This document shows positions 43,807-53,464 of a stretch of DNA of 64,000 nucleotides, one piece after another (the first letter of the stretch is position 1; every line of letters starts with the position of its first letter). The translations under genes were made by a program, and so were the position numbers. The stretch lies in contig NZ_CABPRZ010000005.1 of the NCBI RefSeq assembly GCF_902459695.1, positions 124,001 through 188,000 of the forward strand, given 5' to 3'. The notes beneath the pieces are model-generated. The model saw only the letters and a list, made by a program, of their open reading frames with translations, had not been told where the DNA came from and searched no databases. Source of the stretch: Pandoraea terrae (lineage in GTDB: Bacteria; Pseudomonadota; Gammaproteobacteria; Burkholderiales; Burkholderiaceae).

Positions 43807-45036
43807 TCAGGCGGGCGCCAGGAGACGGTCGACGAGTTCGATCCAGTGTTGCACCGGCGTGTGCGTGCCGGCTTGCAGATGGCAGATGCAGCCGACATTG
43901 CCCGACACGACGAGCTCGGGTTCGAGCGCTTCGATGGCGGCAAGTTTTGCGTCTCGCAGGCGGTGCGACAACTCGGGTTGCGTGACCGAATAGGTACCCG
44001 CCGATCCGCAGCAGATGTGGCTGTCGGCGGGCAGCGCCACATTCACGCCCAGTTGCGACAGCAAGCGCTCGACCACGCCCTTGAGCTGCTGCCCATGTTG
44101 CAGCGTGCACGGCGGGTGATACGCAATCTTGCCGTGCTTGCGCAGTTGCACGTGCGCCTTGAGCGTGTCGATGTTGTCGAGCAGGACTTCGGAGATATCG
44201 CGCGCGAGTTCCGAGACGCGCTGCGCCTTGCCCGCGTAAGCGGGATCGTGGCGAAGGAGGTGGCCGTATTCCTTGACCGTGGCGCCGCAACCGGAGGCGT
44301 TGATGACGATGGCTTCCGCGCCCGCCTCGATGGCCGGCCACCAGGCATCGATGTTGTGGCGCAGATCGGCGAGACCGTCTTCGTGATAGTTCAGGTGCAG
44401 GCGAATGGCGCCGCAGCAGCCTGCGGCTTCAGGGCGCACGGTCTCAATGCCGAGCGCGTCGAGCACGCGCGCCGTGGCCTTGTTCACGTTCGGCAGCATC
44501 GACGGCTGCACGCAACCCTCGAGCATCAACATGCGGCGCGCGTGCGACGCTTGCGGCCATGCGCCGGAGCGTTGGCGGTGCGGCACCTTCTCGCGCAGGG
44601 TGCGCGGCAAGAGTGTGCGGAACTGTTGGCCCAGGCGCAGCGCGGGCGTGAACAGGGCGCGGTTGGGCAGGATCTGCGCAAGCGTCCAGCGCAAGGCGCG
44701 CTCCCCGGCGGGGCGGCCGACCTTGGCGTCGACATGCCGGCGGCCGATTTCCGCGAGGCGCCCGTACTGCACGCCCGATGGGCAGGTGCTTTCGCAACTG
44801 CGGCAGGTCAGGCAGCGGTCGAGATGAAGCTGCGTTTCCCGTGTGACTGGTTGCCCCTCGACCATTTGCTTGATCAGGTAGATACGGCCGCGCGGACCGT
44901 CGAGTTCGTCGCCCAGCAATTGATACGTCGGACATGTGGCGGTGCAGAAGCCGCAATGAACGCATTTGCGGAGAATGCTTTCGGCTTCGTCGCCGTCAGG
45001 CGTGTTGCGGAGAAAATCTGCGAGGTTCGTTTGCAT
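43807..45036 (-). CDS. glcF: Glycolate oxidase iron-sulfur subunit GlcF
   Basis: A 409-aa protein. Two 4Fe-4S motifs, CVHCGFCTATCP (about 21-32) and CLTCRSCESTCP (about 75-86), are followed by two cysteine-rich CCG domains (GCCGAIRLHLNYHE; INASGCGATVKEYG; CCGSAGTYSV). With GlcD and GlcE it forms membrane-associated glycolate dehydrogenase, feeding electrons to quinone and giving glyoxylate. The gene follows glcE by 6 bases. Confidence 0.93.
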   Translation of the reverse strand: MQTNLADFLRNTPDGDEAESILRKCVHCGFCTATCPTYQLLGDELDGPRGRIYLIKQMVEGQPVTRETQLHLDRCLTCRSCESTCPSGVQYGRLAEIGRRHVDAKVGRPAGERALRWTLAQILPNRALFTPALRLGQQFRTLLPRTLREKVPHRQRSGAWPQASHARRMLMLEGCVQPSMLPNVNKATARVLDALGIETVRPEAAGCCGAIRLHLNYHEDGLADLRHNIDAWWPAIEAGAEAIVINASGCGATVKEYGHLLRHDPAYAGKAQRVSELARDISEVLLDNIDTLKAHVQLRKHGKIAYHPPCTLQHGQQLKGVVERLLSQLGVNVALPADSHICCGSAGTYSVTQPELSHRLRDAKLAAIEALEPELVVSGNVGCICHLQAGTHTPVQHWIELVDRLLAPA

Positions 45037-45042
45037 CGTCTT

Positions 45043-46164
45043 TTAGGCAGCGTACAACCGATGGCGATTGAAAATCCGGCTGGGGTCGAAGGCTTGTTGC
45101 AGGCGCTCGCCTATGGCGTGCTGCGCCTCCGGCAGCGGCGTGAAAACCCCGGCCGCTTTATCCCCATGCCGGAACAGCGTAGCATGGCCGCCGGCCGCTG
45201 CGGCGATTTCGCGGATTTCGCCGGCGCTGGGGCCGTTTTCCGCAGTGGGAATCCACCAGCGCTGCGCACCGCCCCATTCGATCAGTTGTTCCTGGGCGTG
45301 CGGCAAAGGCGCGGCGGTCTGCGGCACCGACAGTCGCCACAGCGCCGCGCCGGGCGCGCTGACGGGCGAGCGCGCGAAGAAGGGGTGGGTCTGTTCGCGC
45401 AAGGAAGTCCAGAAGGCAACGGCGGCGCGGGCGTCGACGTCGATGCCGCCCATCGCGGCGCGTGCCGCATCGACGGCGGCGCCGGCGCCCGCGAGCCGAA
45501 CCCGCAGTTCCCCGGCATGCCAGCATGAGCCCGACAAAGGCAGCGGCTGACCGCCCCAGCGATTGAGACGTTCGAGCGCTTCCGATTGGGGCATCGTGAA
45601 CGACAGCGTCGCTTCGGCGACGGGCCGCGGAAGTACCTTGATTGACAGTTCGAGGATGACGCCCAGCGTACCGAGTGCGCCCGCGAGTACGCGCGACACA
45701 TCATAGCCGGCTACGTTTTTCATGACCTGACCGCCGAAATGCAGCACTTGGCCCCGGCCGTTCATGATGACGGCGCCGAGCACGAAATCGCGCGGTGCGC
45801 CCACATGCGGGCGGCGCGGTCCGGCCAGCCCTGCAGCGATGCATCCGCCGAGCGTGGCGCCCGGCCCATAGTGCGGCGGCTCGAACGGCAGGAGCTGACC
45901 GCACAGCGCAAGCGCCGCTTCGATTTCCGCGAGCGGCGTGCCGGCCCGGGCGGTGATGACAAGTTCGGCAGGATCGTACGCGACAATGCCGCGATACGCG
46001 CGCATGTCGAGGCGTTCGCCTGCGGGCGCCTGGCCATACCAGGCTTTCGTGCCGCCGCCGCGAATCTCGAGCGGCGTCCCGCGCTCGGCGGCGGCGACGA
46101 CCTGGGCACGCAGTGCCGCGAGGATTGCTTGCGCATCGATCGGGGGGGATTGTGGATGATTCAT
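45043..46164 (-). CDS. glcE: Glycolate oxidase FAD-binding subunit GlcE
   Basis: A 373-aa protein with an N-terminal FAD-binding domain (IRGGGTKAWYG; PGATLGGCIAAGLAGPRRPHVG; QVMKNVAGYDVSRVLAGALGTLG) but no metal/catalytic His cluster, as in GlcE. It starts at 46164, overlapping the glcD stop by 1 base. Operon order glcD-glcE-glcF is canonical. Confidence 0.93.
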   Translation of the reverse strand: MNHPQSPPIDAQAILAALRAQVVAAAERGTPLEIRGGGTKAWYGQAPAGERLDMRAYRGIVAYDPAELVITARAGTPLAEIEAALALCGQLLPFEPPHYGPGATLGGCIAAGLAGPRRPHVGAPRDFVLGAVIMNGRGQVLHFGGQVMKNVAGYDVSRVLAGALGTLGVILELSIKVLPRPVAEATLSFTMPQSEALERLNRWGGQPLPLSGSCWHAGELRVRLAGAGAAVDAARAAMGGIDVDARAAVAFWTSLREQTHPFFARSPVSAPGAALWRLSVPQTAAPLPHAQEQLIEWGGAQRWWIPTAENGPSAGEIREIAAAAGGHATLFRHGDKAAGVFTPLPEAQHAIGERLQQAFDPSRIFNRHRLYAA

Positions 46165-47696
46165 CAGAACCTCGGCAGTTCGGGATGCGGCAACAGGCCG
46201 TGGCGCACGTGCAGCTTGCCGTACTCGGCGCAACGGGCCCGCGTGGGGATGGCCTTGTCCGGGTTGAGCAATTCGGCCGGATCGAAGGCGCGCTTGACGG
46301 CGAAGAAGGCGTCGCGTTCTTCCGGTGAGAACTGCACGCACATCGAGTTGATCTTCTCGATGCCGACGCCATGCTCCCCGGTGACGGTGCCGCCGAGTTC
46401 CACGCACGCTTCCAGGATGTCGCTGCCGAAGGCTTCGGCGCGGTGCCATTCGTCGAGGTCGTTGCCGTTGAACAGGATCAGCGGATGCATGTTGCCGTCG
46501 CCGGCATGAAATACATTGATGCAACGCAGCCCATACTGCGCTTGCATGGCCTCGATGCGCTTGAGCAGCGTGCCGATCGTGCGCCGCGGGATCGTGCCGT
46601 CCATGCAGTAGTAATCGGGCGACATGCGTCCGGCGGCGGGGAAAGCATTCTTGCGGCCGGACCAGAAGCGCAGGCGTTCCGCTTCCGACGCCGATACCTG
46701 GATGCGCGTTGCGCCACTTGCGCGTAGCACTTGCGACACACGTGCGATTTCTTCGGCGACTTCTTCGGCGGTGCCGTCCGCCTCGCACAGGAGGATGGCG
46801 GCGGCGTCAAGATCGTAGCCGGCGTGAACGAACGCCTCGACGGCTTGCGTGGCCGGTTTGTCCATCATTTCAAGGCCGGCAGGGATGATGCCGGCGGCGA
46901 TGATGGCGGCTACGGCATTTCCGCCGGCTTCCACGTCATCGAAACTGGCCATGATCACTTGCTGTACTTGGGGCTTCGGCACCAGTTTGACGGTGACTTC
47001 CGTGACCACGCAGAACATGCCTTCGCTGCCGATGAACACGGAGAGCAAATCAAGGCCGGGGGTATCAAGGGCGTGCGAGCCGAATTCGACGATCTCGCCG
47101 GCCATGGTGACCGCGCGCACGCGCAGGACATTGTGGACGGTCAGGCCGTACTTTAGGCAGTGCACGCCGCCGGAGTTTTCCGAAACGTTGCCGCCGATGG
47201 TGCATGCGATCTGGGAGGACGGATCGGGCGCGTAATACAAGCCGTAGGGCGCGGCGGCTTCCGATACGGCGAGATTCCGGACCCCGGGCTGCACGGTCGC
47301 GGTACGGGCATAGGCGTCTACGTTAAGAATTTTCTTAAATTTGGCGAGCGAGAGGACGATGCCGTCGGTGATGGGCGTGGCGCCGCCCGACAGGCCAGTT
47401 CCCGCGCCGCGAGGCACGACAGGCACTTGCAGGCGATTGCAGGCTTGGAGGATATGGCAGACCTGGTCTTCGGTTTCCGGAAGCACCACGGCGAGGGGCA
47501 GTCGGCGGTAGGCGGCAAGTCCGTCGCACTCGTAAGGTGTCATGCGTTCGCGATCGGTGAGCCATTGGCAGTCGGGAACGGCGGTGCGCAAAGCGGCGAC
47601 CGTTTCGGCAGGATCGCGCTGCGGTTGGGCGTTGGCGGTTTCGCCAGCGGAGGGGGGCGCGCCGGCCGCAGGCGGGCCGAAGGCGTTCGAGGTCAT
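46164..47696 (-). CDS. glcD: Glycolate oxidase subunit GlcD
   Basis: A 510-aa FAD-linked oxidase. FAD motifs VPRGAGTGLSGGATP and IGGNVSENSGGVHCLKYG are in the first 200 residues; the catalytic domain has GDGNMHPLILF and TGEHGVGIEKI. Together with GlcE and GlcF it oxidises glycolate to glyoxylate. It is divergent from glcC, and the gap holds a palindrome that fits a GlcC operator. Length is about 500 aa, as usual. It starts with ATG 47696. Confidence 0.93.
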   Translation of the reverse strand: MTSNAFGPPAAGAPPSAGETANAQPQRDPAETVAALRTAVPDCQWLTDRERMTPYECDGLAAYRRLPLAVVLPETEDQVCHILQACNRLQVPVVPRGAGTGLSGGATPITDGIVLSLAKFKKILNVDAYARTATVQPGVRNLAVSEAAAPYGLYYAPDPSSQIACTIGGNVSENSGGVHCLKYGLTVHNVLRVRAVTMAGEIVEFGSHALDTPGLDLLSVFIGSEGMFCVVTEVTVKLVPKPQVQQVIMASFDDVEAGGNAVAAIIAAGIIPAGLEMMDKPATQAVEAFVHAGYDLDAAAILLCEADGTAEEVAEEIARVSQVLRASGATRIQVSASEAERLRFWSGRKNAFPAAGRMSPDYYCMDGTIPRRTIGTLLKRIEAMQAQYGLRCINVFHAGDGNMHPLILFNGNDLDEWHRAEAFGSDILEACVELGGTVTGEHGVGIEKINSMCVQFSPEERDAFFAVKRAFDPAELLNPDKAIPTRARCAEYGKLHVRHGLLPHPELPRF

Positions 47697-47792
47697 GATG
47701 GGACGTCTCGTCTCTGGGTTGTCACGCTTGGCTCGTTGCAGCGAAGTGTTGGTATCGGGCCTGCGTCAGTGGTATTCTGGGCTACCGGTAGA

Positions 47793-47804
47793 CTGGTAGA
47801 CCAG
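47793..47804. promoter_or_regulatory. Candidate GlcC operator
   Basis: CTGGTAGACCAG reads as TGGT-AG-ACCA, matching the GntR/FCD pattern TnGTnnnACnA, in the divergent gap between glcD and glcC. The gap (47697-48134, ~440 bases) holds no other recognisable element; its glcC-proximal part is GC-rich. Confidence 0.55.
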
Positions 47805-48134
47805 ACGTTTCGTGGCGTTATCGTAAGGGATTGTTGAGGGTGTGGCTAGAGGGTTTACCCTTGGGCCGGGCTCGCTTGGAAGACGTCGCCGTTAAAGCGT
47901 CGCCACTTGCGGCGCGCGTTTCCCCACACTTCCGGGGCCGCCAACGGACCTACGTTTGCTTCGCAAAACCAGCGCCATTGCCGGCGGCATGCATCGTGGA
48001 GTTCCCGCTCCGGTGAGGTCGGGCTGACGCGCAAAGGGATACGCTTCAAATCTCGTGCGGCAAAAGCCGGTCCCAAGCACGCGCGGCATCCTGTATCGTT
48101 GCGTCTGAGAATTTTGAGAATCCAGAGAACCGAC

Positions 48135-48977
48135 ATGGCTACCAATGAGTCGTCGATTTCGTCGCCGAATTTGCCTGCCGCCGCAGGCGCTGCCTCGGCG
48201 TCGCCGTTTGCCCCCGTGACGCCGCCGCCGCGCTTGCGTCTGTCCGATATGGTCTATGAGCAACTCGAGACGATGATCGTCGAAGGACGTCTGGCGCCCG
48301 GTTCGGCGCTGCCGTCCGAGCGTGACCTGGCTCAGCAGATGGGGGTGTCGCGTCCGTCGCTGCGGGAAGCTTTGCTGCGCCTTGAATCGCGCGGTGTCAT
48401 TGTCGGACGCGCCGGCGGAGGGTACCTCGTTGCCAATGCCAGCCAGCCGCTGCTGGCCGAGCCGTTGTCTCAGCTCATGTCGCGCCACAGCAAAACCGTC
48501 GACGACGTGCTGGAAATGCGCGAAGTGCTTGAAGCCAAAGCAGTGGAGTTGGCGGCTGCCCGTGCGACGTCGGAAGACATCGCACGTTTGCGACAAGTGC
48601 TCGAAGCGCTCGAGGCCGCGTTCGCAGCCGGACAGGACGGCCGCGATGGCAATGCCGGCAAATCGCTGCTCACGCATATGCCGGAGCTCGATGCCCAGTT
48701 CCATCTTGCACTGGCTGAAGCGACCCACAATCTTGTCCTCGTGCACTTGATGCACGCCATCTTCGAACTGTTGCGCGGCTCGGTCGCCGACAATTACCAA
48801 GCGATCGTCGGCCATGGCGCCGACCTCGAAGAACTCATCGACCAGCACCGCCGCATCTTCAATGCCGTCGCCACCCGGGACGCCTGCGCCGCAACACGCC
48901 ACCTGCAAGACCACCTCGCATTCATCCGCGCCAATACCGCCAATACCGCCAATACCGTCGATAGCTCCGGTACCTGA
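48135..48977 (+). CDS. glcC: GntR-family glycolate regulator (GlcC-like)
   Basis: A 280-aa FCD-type GntR regulator. The N-terminal HTH (LPSERDLAQQMGVSRPSLREALLRL) follows a Ser/Ala/Pro-rich tail; the FCD domain is at about 110-265 (LDAQFHLALAEATHN with metal His). GlcC activates glc genes when glycolate or glyoxylate is present. It diverges from glcD, which supports the specific call. The extreme C-terminus encodes an NTANTANT repeat from three 9-bp copies (about 48931-48957), a possible replication-slippage site. Confidence 0.85.
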   Translation: MATNESSISSPNLPAAAGAASASPFAPVTPPPRLRLSDMVYEQLETMIVEGRLAPGSALPSERDLAQQMGVSRPSLREALLRLESRGVIVGRAGGGYLVANASQPLLAEPLSQLMSRHSKTVDDVLEMREVLEAKAVELAAARATSEDIARLRQVLEALEAAFAAGQDGRDGNAGKSLLTHMPELDAQFHLALAEATHNLVLVHLMHAIFELLRGSVADNYQAIVGHGADLEELIDQHRRIFNAVATRDACAATRHLQDHLAFIRANTANTANTVDSSGT

Positions 48978-49700
48978 GTCGATTGGTCAGCACGTTTTAA
49001 AAGCCCGCTTACGTCTCATCGTTTTCCCTGACGCGTTGCGCCGTTCGTTATCGGACGAGCAGCGCGTTTTCGTCCGGACGTGCGCCCGCACTTACTGCCG
49101 GAACCCCGTCCTCGCGGCGTTCGAGACGCGCCGGACAGATGCCGCCGCCTCAATGCATTCCCCGCCATGACGTGATACGTCCCGGTCATGCAGGGTCAAT
49201 CCCCTTGACAGCCATCGGTCCGTCGTCTAACTTTGGAACCGTAAAAGTATATGGAATTAAATATATTGAATCTTGTATATCAGTACCCAGGCAACGACGC
49301 GTCCGTGTGCCGCGCCGGCCTGATGTGTGTGGGGCATCGCAGAAATCCTCAATAGATATTCAGCACCGATGCCCGCCACACTAGCGCAGCTTTCAAGCGA
49401 CTACATCGATTGCCGGCCACTTGCCGTCGCGCTCATCCCGCGTCGCCGCACCGATGAATTCGCCGGACCGGTCCATTGGCCGGGCCGCTATATGTAACGA
49501 GCCGGGGGACCACCCCCGCGAGCGCGCCCGCCAGGGAACGCTCCGCGATTCAGCGGCCGATATCAGAGCCGCATGTAATGCCAGGAGGCGCCTGGCGTGC
49601 CGTGTATCACGGCGCGCCGGTCGCGATGACGGCGGAACCCGAGACGCATTCAGACGCGATCGGCCCGCCGCGATTCATCGGACAGGACAGGAGGCAAGTC
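48978..49700. other. Long intergenic region upstream of the oxalate/formate-type transporter
   Basis: About 720 bases with no supported gene. It contains a TTGACA (49205-49210) with a weak TAACTT (49228-49233) 17 bases on, and then an AT-rich block (about 49243-49285, with GTATAT twice and TTAAATATATT) that contrasts with the surrounding GC-rich sequence. This is the likely regulatory region of the transporter gene. The segment from 49380 on is GC-rich with short open frames that I regard as noise. Confidence 0.45.
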
Positions 49701-51020
49701 ATGCAAGCAGGAGCGCAACAACAGGGAGGGAAGTCGCCCTTTCTGGGTGGGCGTTGGTCACAACTCGTGATCGGCATCATCTGTATGGGCCTGGTGGCCA
49801 ATTTGCAATATTCGTGGACGCTGTTTGTCGAGCCCATGAACAGCAAGCACCAATGGGGGACGGCGGCCATTCAGGTGGCGTTTTCCATCTTCATCGTCGT
49901 GGAAACGTGGCTGGTCCCGATCGAGGGCTGGCTGGTCGACCGCTTTGGTCCGCGGCCGGTCGTGGCCGGCGGTGCGGTGTGTGTCGGCTTGTCGTGGGTG
50001 ATGTACTCGTACGCGTCAACGCTTCCGGTGCTCTACACGGCAGCGGTTATCGCCGGTATCGGCGCGGGGTGTGTCTACGGCACGTGCGTGGGCAATGCGT
50101 TGAAGTGGTTTCCGGATCGCCGCGGCCTGGCCGCCGGCTTGACGGCTGCCGGCTTCGGTGCAGGCGCGGCCATCACGGTGATTCCGATCGCGAACATGAT
50201 TCGTTCGTCAGGGTATGAATCGGCCTTCTTCAATTTCGGGATCATCCAGGGCGTCGCGATCTTTGTGCTCGCGCTGCTGTTGATCAAGCCGCGTGCGCCA
50301 AAGGGCGCAGTGGTTTCGCGCCGCAATATGGCGTCGAGTGTCGATTACTCGCCGGGCCAGATGATCAAGACGCCGGTGTTCTGGGTGATCTACATCTGTT
50401 TCGTGGCCGTGGCGGCGGGTGGCCTGATGGCGACGGCGCAAATCGGCCCGATCGCCAAGGACTTCGGCATCGCCAAACTGCCGATCACGCTGTTCGGTGC
50501 AACGCTTCCGCTGCTGACGATGACGCTGTCGGTCGATAATCTGTGCAATGGCTTCACGCGTCCGTTGTGCGGTTTCGTGTCGGACAAGATCGGTCGTGAG
50601 AACACCATGTTCATCGTCTTCCTCGGCGAAGGTGTGGCCATGCTGGGCCTGATGCAGTTTGGTCAGAATCCGTATGCGTTCGTGTTCTTCGCGGCAATGA
50701 CGTTCCTGTGCTGGGGCGAAATTTTCTCGATCTTCCCGGCGCTGTGTGCCGATACCTTCGGTACCAAGAATGCCGCGGCGAATGCCGGCACGCTCTATAC
50801 GGCCAAGGGAACGGCAGCATTGCTGGTGCCACTGGCCTCGGTGCTGTCGGTCGGCGGTCACTGGGATCGTGTGTTTATCGCCGCAGCCACGATCAGTATC
50901 GTGGCTGCCGCCTCGGCGAAGTTCCTGCTCGCCCCGATGCGCAAGCGTTGGATCAACAGCGTCAACCAGCCGTCGACGTGCGCCGGTGGTGTCCAATTGG
51001 TTTCGCCGGCGAGCGAGTAA
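49701..51020 (+). CDS. MFS transporter, oxalate/formate antiporter-like (OxlT)
   Basis: A 439-aa MFS protein with 12 helices. The first helix and loop (LVANLQYSWTLFVEPMNSKH) and GWLVDRFGPRPVVAGG resemble OxlT of Oxalobacter and related monocarboxylate carriers; ADTFGTKNAAANAGTLYTAKG is the C-terminal-half loop. AGGAGG (49689-49694) sets the start at 49701. OxlT swaps oxalate for formate. The adjacent glycolate genes suggest a C2-acid role, but no oxalate-decarboxylating genes are in the window, so substrate is inferred. Confidence 0.8.
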   Translation: MQAGAQQQGGKSPFLGGRWSQLVIGIICMGLVANLQYSWTLFVEPMNSKHQWGTAAIQVAFSIFIVVETWLVPIEGWLVDRFGPRPVVAGGAVCVGLSWVMYSYASTLPVLYTAAVIAGIGAGCVYGTCVGNALKWFPDRRGLAAGLTAAGFGAGAAITVIPIANMIRSSGYESAFFNFGIIQGVAIFVLALLLIKPRAPKGAVVSRRNMASSVDYSPGQMIKTPVFWVIYICFVAVAAGGLMATAQIGPIAKDFGIAKLPITLFGATLPLLTMTLSVDNLCNGFTRPLCGFVSDKIGRENTMFIVFLGEGVAMLGLMQFGQNPYAFVFFAAMTFLCWGEIFSIFPALCADTFGTKNAAANAGTLYTAKGTAALLVPLASVLSVGGHWDRVFIAAATISIVAAASAKFLLAPMRKRWINSVNQPSTCAGGVQLVSPASE

Positions 51021-51066
51021 GCGCTCAATCGACTGGCCGGGCATGTTCGGTGCCCGGCGCAGAAAC

Positions 51067-51099
51067 AAAAAAGCCTTGCCACAATGGCAAGGCTTTTTT
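51067..51099. terminator. Bidirectional rho-independent terminator
   Basis: AAAAAAGCCTTGCC, loop ACAAT, GGCAAGGCTTTTTT: a perfect stem with A-run and T-run on either side. It ends both the MFS gene (plus) and the tRNA genes (minus). Confidence 0.9.
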
Positions 51100-51106
51100 G
51101 TTGTTT

Positions 51107-51182
51107 TGGCTCCCCGAGCTGGGCTCGAACCAGCGACCTGCGGATTAACAGTCCGTCGCTCTACCAACTGAGCTATCGGGGA
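51107..51182 (-). tRNA. tRNA-Asn (anticodon GTT)
   Basis: On the minus strand this is a 76-nt cloverleaf: 5' TCCCCGA pairs with TCGGGGA, D-arm TAGCTCAGTTGGTAGAG, anticodon arm GACGGACTGTTAATCCGC with GTT anticodon, T-arm GGTTCGAGCC, and an encoded CCA. Identical to the second copy 77 bases upstream on the minus strand. Confidence 0.97.
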
Positions 51183-51221
51183 TCAAATCATGGCTCGGTG
51201 CACGTGTCACCGATATAAAGA

Positions 51222-51246
51222 AAAGCCCCGCATGCCGCGAGGCTTT
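51222..51246 (-). terminator. Terminator-like hairpin between the tRNA genes
   Basis: On the minus strand AAAGCCTCGCGG-CATG-CGGGGCTTT followed by a T-rich stretch, 14 bases after the 3' end of the first-transcribed tRNA-Asn. It may separate or process the two tRNAs. Confidence 0.55.
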
Positions 51247-51259
51247 TGCTCTTGAATCT

Positions 51260-51335
51260 TGGCTCCCCGAGCTGGGCTCGAACCAGCGACCTGCGGATTA
51301 ACAGTCCGTCGCTCTACCAACTGAGCTATCGGGGA
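51260..51335 (-). tRNA. tRNA-Asn (anticodon GTT), second copy
   Basis: The same 76 bases as 51107-51182 on the minus strand, including CCA. It is first in the transcript, immediately downstream of a consensus promoter. Two identical copies in tandem indicate high expression demand or a recent duplication. Confidence 0.97.
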
Positions 51336-51350
51336 TCAAAAGAGAAAGCG

Positions 51351-51380
51351 ATTATAGTAGGGCGTTTTGGCCGCTGTCAA
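51351..51380 (-). promoter_or_regulatory. Strong sigma-70 promoter of the tRNA-Asn pair
   Basis: On the minus strand TTGACA (51375-51380) and TATAAT (51351-51356) are both perfect, 18 bases apart, 15 bases before the mature tRNA 5' end. Confidence 0.85.
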
Positions 51381-51497
51381 CACCTTGCGGCGAAATTCGC
51401 GAGCGGCGTGCCCTGGTTAGCGCCACCCCGCACCTGTCGGGGCGCCGCCGGGCAGGCCGACGGCCCGCGCCAGGGCGCCGGACTCAGGGCGCCAGGC

Positions 51498-51821
51498 TCA
51501 GCGCTCCAGGTGCTGCAGCTTGTCCGTGATGTCCTTCCATTCGTCGGCATCGGGAAGCGGGGCCTTCGTCTTGGTGATGCTGGGCCAGGCCAGCGCCAGT
51601 TCGGCGTTCAGGCCGATGAAGGCTTGCTGATCGCCAGGCACGTCTTCCTCGGCATAGATCGCGTTGACGGGACATTCGGCCACGCAGACCGCGCAGTCGA
51701 TACACTCGTCCGGATCGATGGCCAGGAAATTCGGGCCCTCGCGGAAGCAATCGACGGGACAGACGTCGACGCAGTCGGTGTAGCGGCACTTGATGCAGTT
51801 TTCGGTGACAACGTGGGTCAT
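51498..51821 (-). CDS. fdxA: Seven-iron ferredoxin FdxA
   Basis: A 107-aa cytosolic electron carrier. The N-terminal [14 protein letters not shown] and [12 protein letters not shown] clusters bind a 3Fe-4S and a 4Fe-4S cluster, as in Azotobacter FdI. The C-terminal extension and [10 protein letters not shown] match FdxA. It is opposite in direction to pncB, a pair that is common in Burkholderiales. Confidence 0.95.
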   Translation of the reverse strand: MTHVVTENCIKCRYTDCVDVCPVDCFREGPNFLAIDPDECIDCAVCVAECPVNAIYAEEDVPGDQQAFIGLNAELALAWPSITKTKAPLPDADEWKDITDKLQHLER

Positions 51822-52063
51822 TCCAACTCCTGAGGGAACAGGGCGGCTTCGGGTGGCCGCATATCCAACAAACCGTTATTGTAGCGCAGCATACCCTTGC
51901 CGGCAGGCCGTAGGTGCCCGCCAGGCGCAGTCGCGCCGCGCTTTGCGGTAACATCGAAAAGGGCCCTGCCCGCGCGTGTCGCGGCGCGCGGCATTGTGCC
52001 ACATTCGCCGAAATGCCGTTTCGTCATCCCGTTCGCGCAAAAGCGCCCGATGAGCTTGTCGTC

Positions 52064-53248
52064 ATGATCATTACTTCGCTGCTCGACACCGATCTGTACA
52101 AATTCACGATGATGCAGGTGGTGCTGCATCATTTTCCGGCGGCGCAGGTGGAATACCGCTTCAAGTGCCGCACCGAGGGCGTCGATCTGACACCTTATGT
52201 CGCTGAAATCCGTGAGGAAATCCGCCTGCTGTGTGGACTGCGGTTCTCCGAATCGGAGCTGGAATACCTGGGCAGCATGCGTTTCATCAAGAGCGATTTC
52301 ATCGATTTCCTCGATCTGTTCCGTCTCAACGAGAAATATATTGACGTGCAGCCGTCGCCCAAGGGCAACGGTGAGATCGACATCACGATCCAGGGGCCGT
52401 GGCTGCATACGATCATGTTCGAGATTCCCGTGCTGGCGATCGTCAACGAGGTCTATTTCCGCAACACGCAGCGCCGGCCCGCGTATCAGGAAGGGCGCGG
52501 CCGGCTGAAGGAAAAGATCGCGCTGCTGTCCCGCCCGGACTACGGCGATTGCAAGATCGCCGACTATGGCACGCGCCGCCGCTTCTCGCGGGAGTGGCAC
52601 GAGGAAGTCATCCTGACGCTGATTGACAAGCTCGGCGACCAGTTCGCCGGGACCAGCAACGTCTACTACGCGCACAAGCACAACCTGACACCGCTCGGGA
52701 CGATGGCGCATGAATACCTGCAGGCGTGCCAAGCACTGGGCCCGCGCCTGCGGGATTCTCAGATTTACGGCTTCGAAGTCTGGGCCAAGGAGTACCGAGG
52801 CGACCTCGGGATCGCGTTGTCGGACGTCTACGGTATGTCGGCCTTCCTGCGCGACTTCGACATGTATTTCTGCAAGCTGTTCGACGGCGCGCGTCACGAT
52901 TCGGGCGATCCGTTCGCCTGGGGGGAGCGGCTCCTGCAGCATTATGCGGACAATCGCGTCGATCCCCGAACCAAGACGATGATCTTCTCGGACGGCCTCG
53001 ACATCCCCAAGGTGCTGCAGCTGTTCGAGCGTTTCGGCCATCGCTGCAAGCTTGCCTTCGGCGTCGGCACGAACCTCACCAACGATCTCGGCTACCAGCC
53101 GTTGCAGATCGTCATCAAGATGGTCCGTTGCAACGGGCAGCCGGTCGCCAAGCTGACGGACTCGCCGGGCAAGAATATGTGCGATGACGAGGCCTATCTC
53201 GCGTATTTGCGGCAAGTCTTCGAGATCCCGGTACTGGCCGGGAATTGA
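52064..53248 (+). CDS. pncB: Nicotinate phosphoribosyltransferase PncB
   Basis: A 394-aa enzyme that makes nicotinate mononucleotide from nicotinate and PRPP with ATP hydrolysis (NAD salvage). The N-terminus [14 protein letters not shown] is the family hallmark. GTMAHE (about residue 215) holds the His that is phosphorylated, and [16 protein letters not shown] and [12 protein letters not shown] line the active site and phosphate sites. ATG 52064 gives the standard length. Confidence 0.95.
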   Translation: MIITSLLDTDLYKFTMMQVVLHHFPAAQVEYRFKCRTEGVDLTPYVAEIREEIRLLCGLRFSESELEYLGSMRFIKSDFIDFLDLFRLNEKYIDVQPSPKGNGEIDITIQGPWLHTIMFEIPVLAIVNEVYFRNTQRRPAYQEGRGRLKEKIALLSRPDYGDCKIADYGTRRRFSREWHEEVILTLIDKLGDQFAGTSNVYYAHKHNLTPLGTMAHEYLQACQALGPRLRDSQIYGFEVWAKEYRGDLGIALSDVYGMSAFLRDFDMYFCKLFDGARHDSGDPFAWGERLLQHYADNRVDPRTKTMIFSDGLDIPKVLQLFERFGHRCKLAFGVGTNLTNDLGYQPLQIVIKMVRCNGQPVAKLTDSPGKNMCDDEAYLAYLRQVFEIPVLAGN

Positions 53249-53464
53249 CGCCTGAGACCTGATGCGCCCGATTCATGCGGTTGACCGACAGGCCCGCTGC
53301 GTGTGCGCCGGGGCAGGTTTCGCCGCGCGCGGGCGCCTGCGTGCCGGTATAATTGCGGATCGCCCCGCCGGCCGTGATTGGCCCGATTCTCGTCCGAGAG
53401 GCTCACCCGAGTGTCTCGCCAGGGTTTCTTTCCCCAGTCGTCGCCGGCTCATCAGGAAGCTCGC

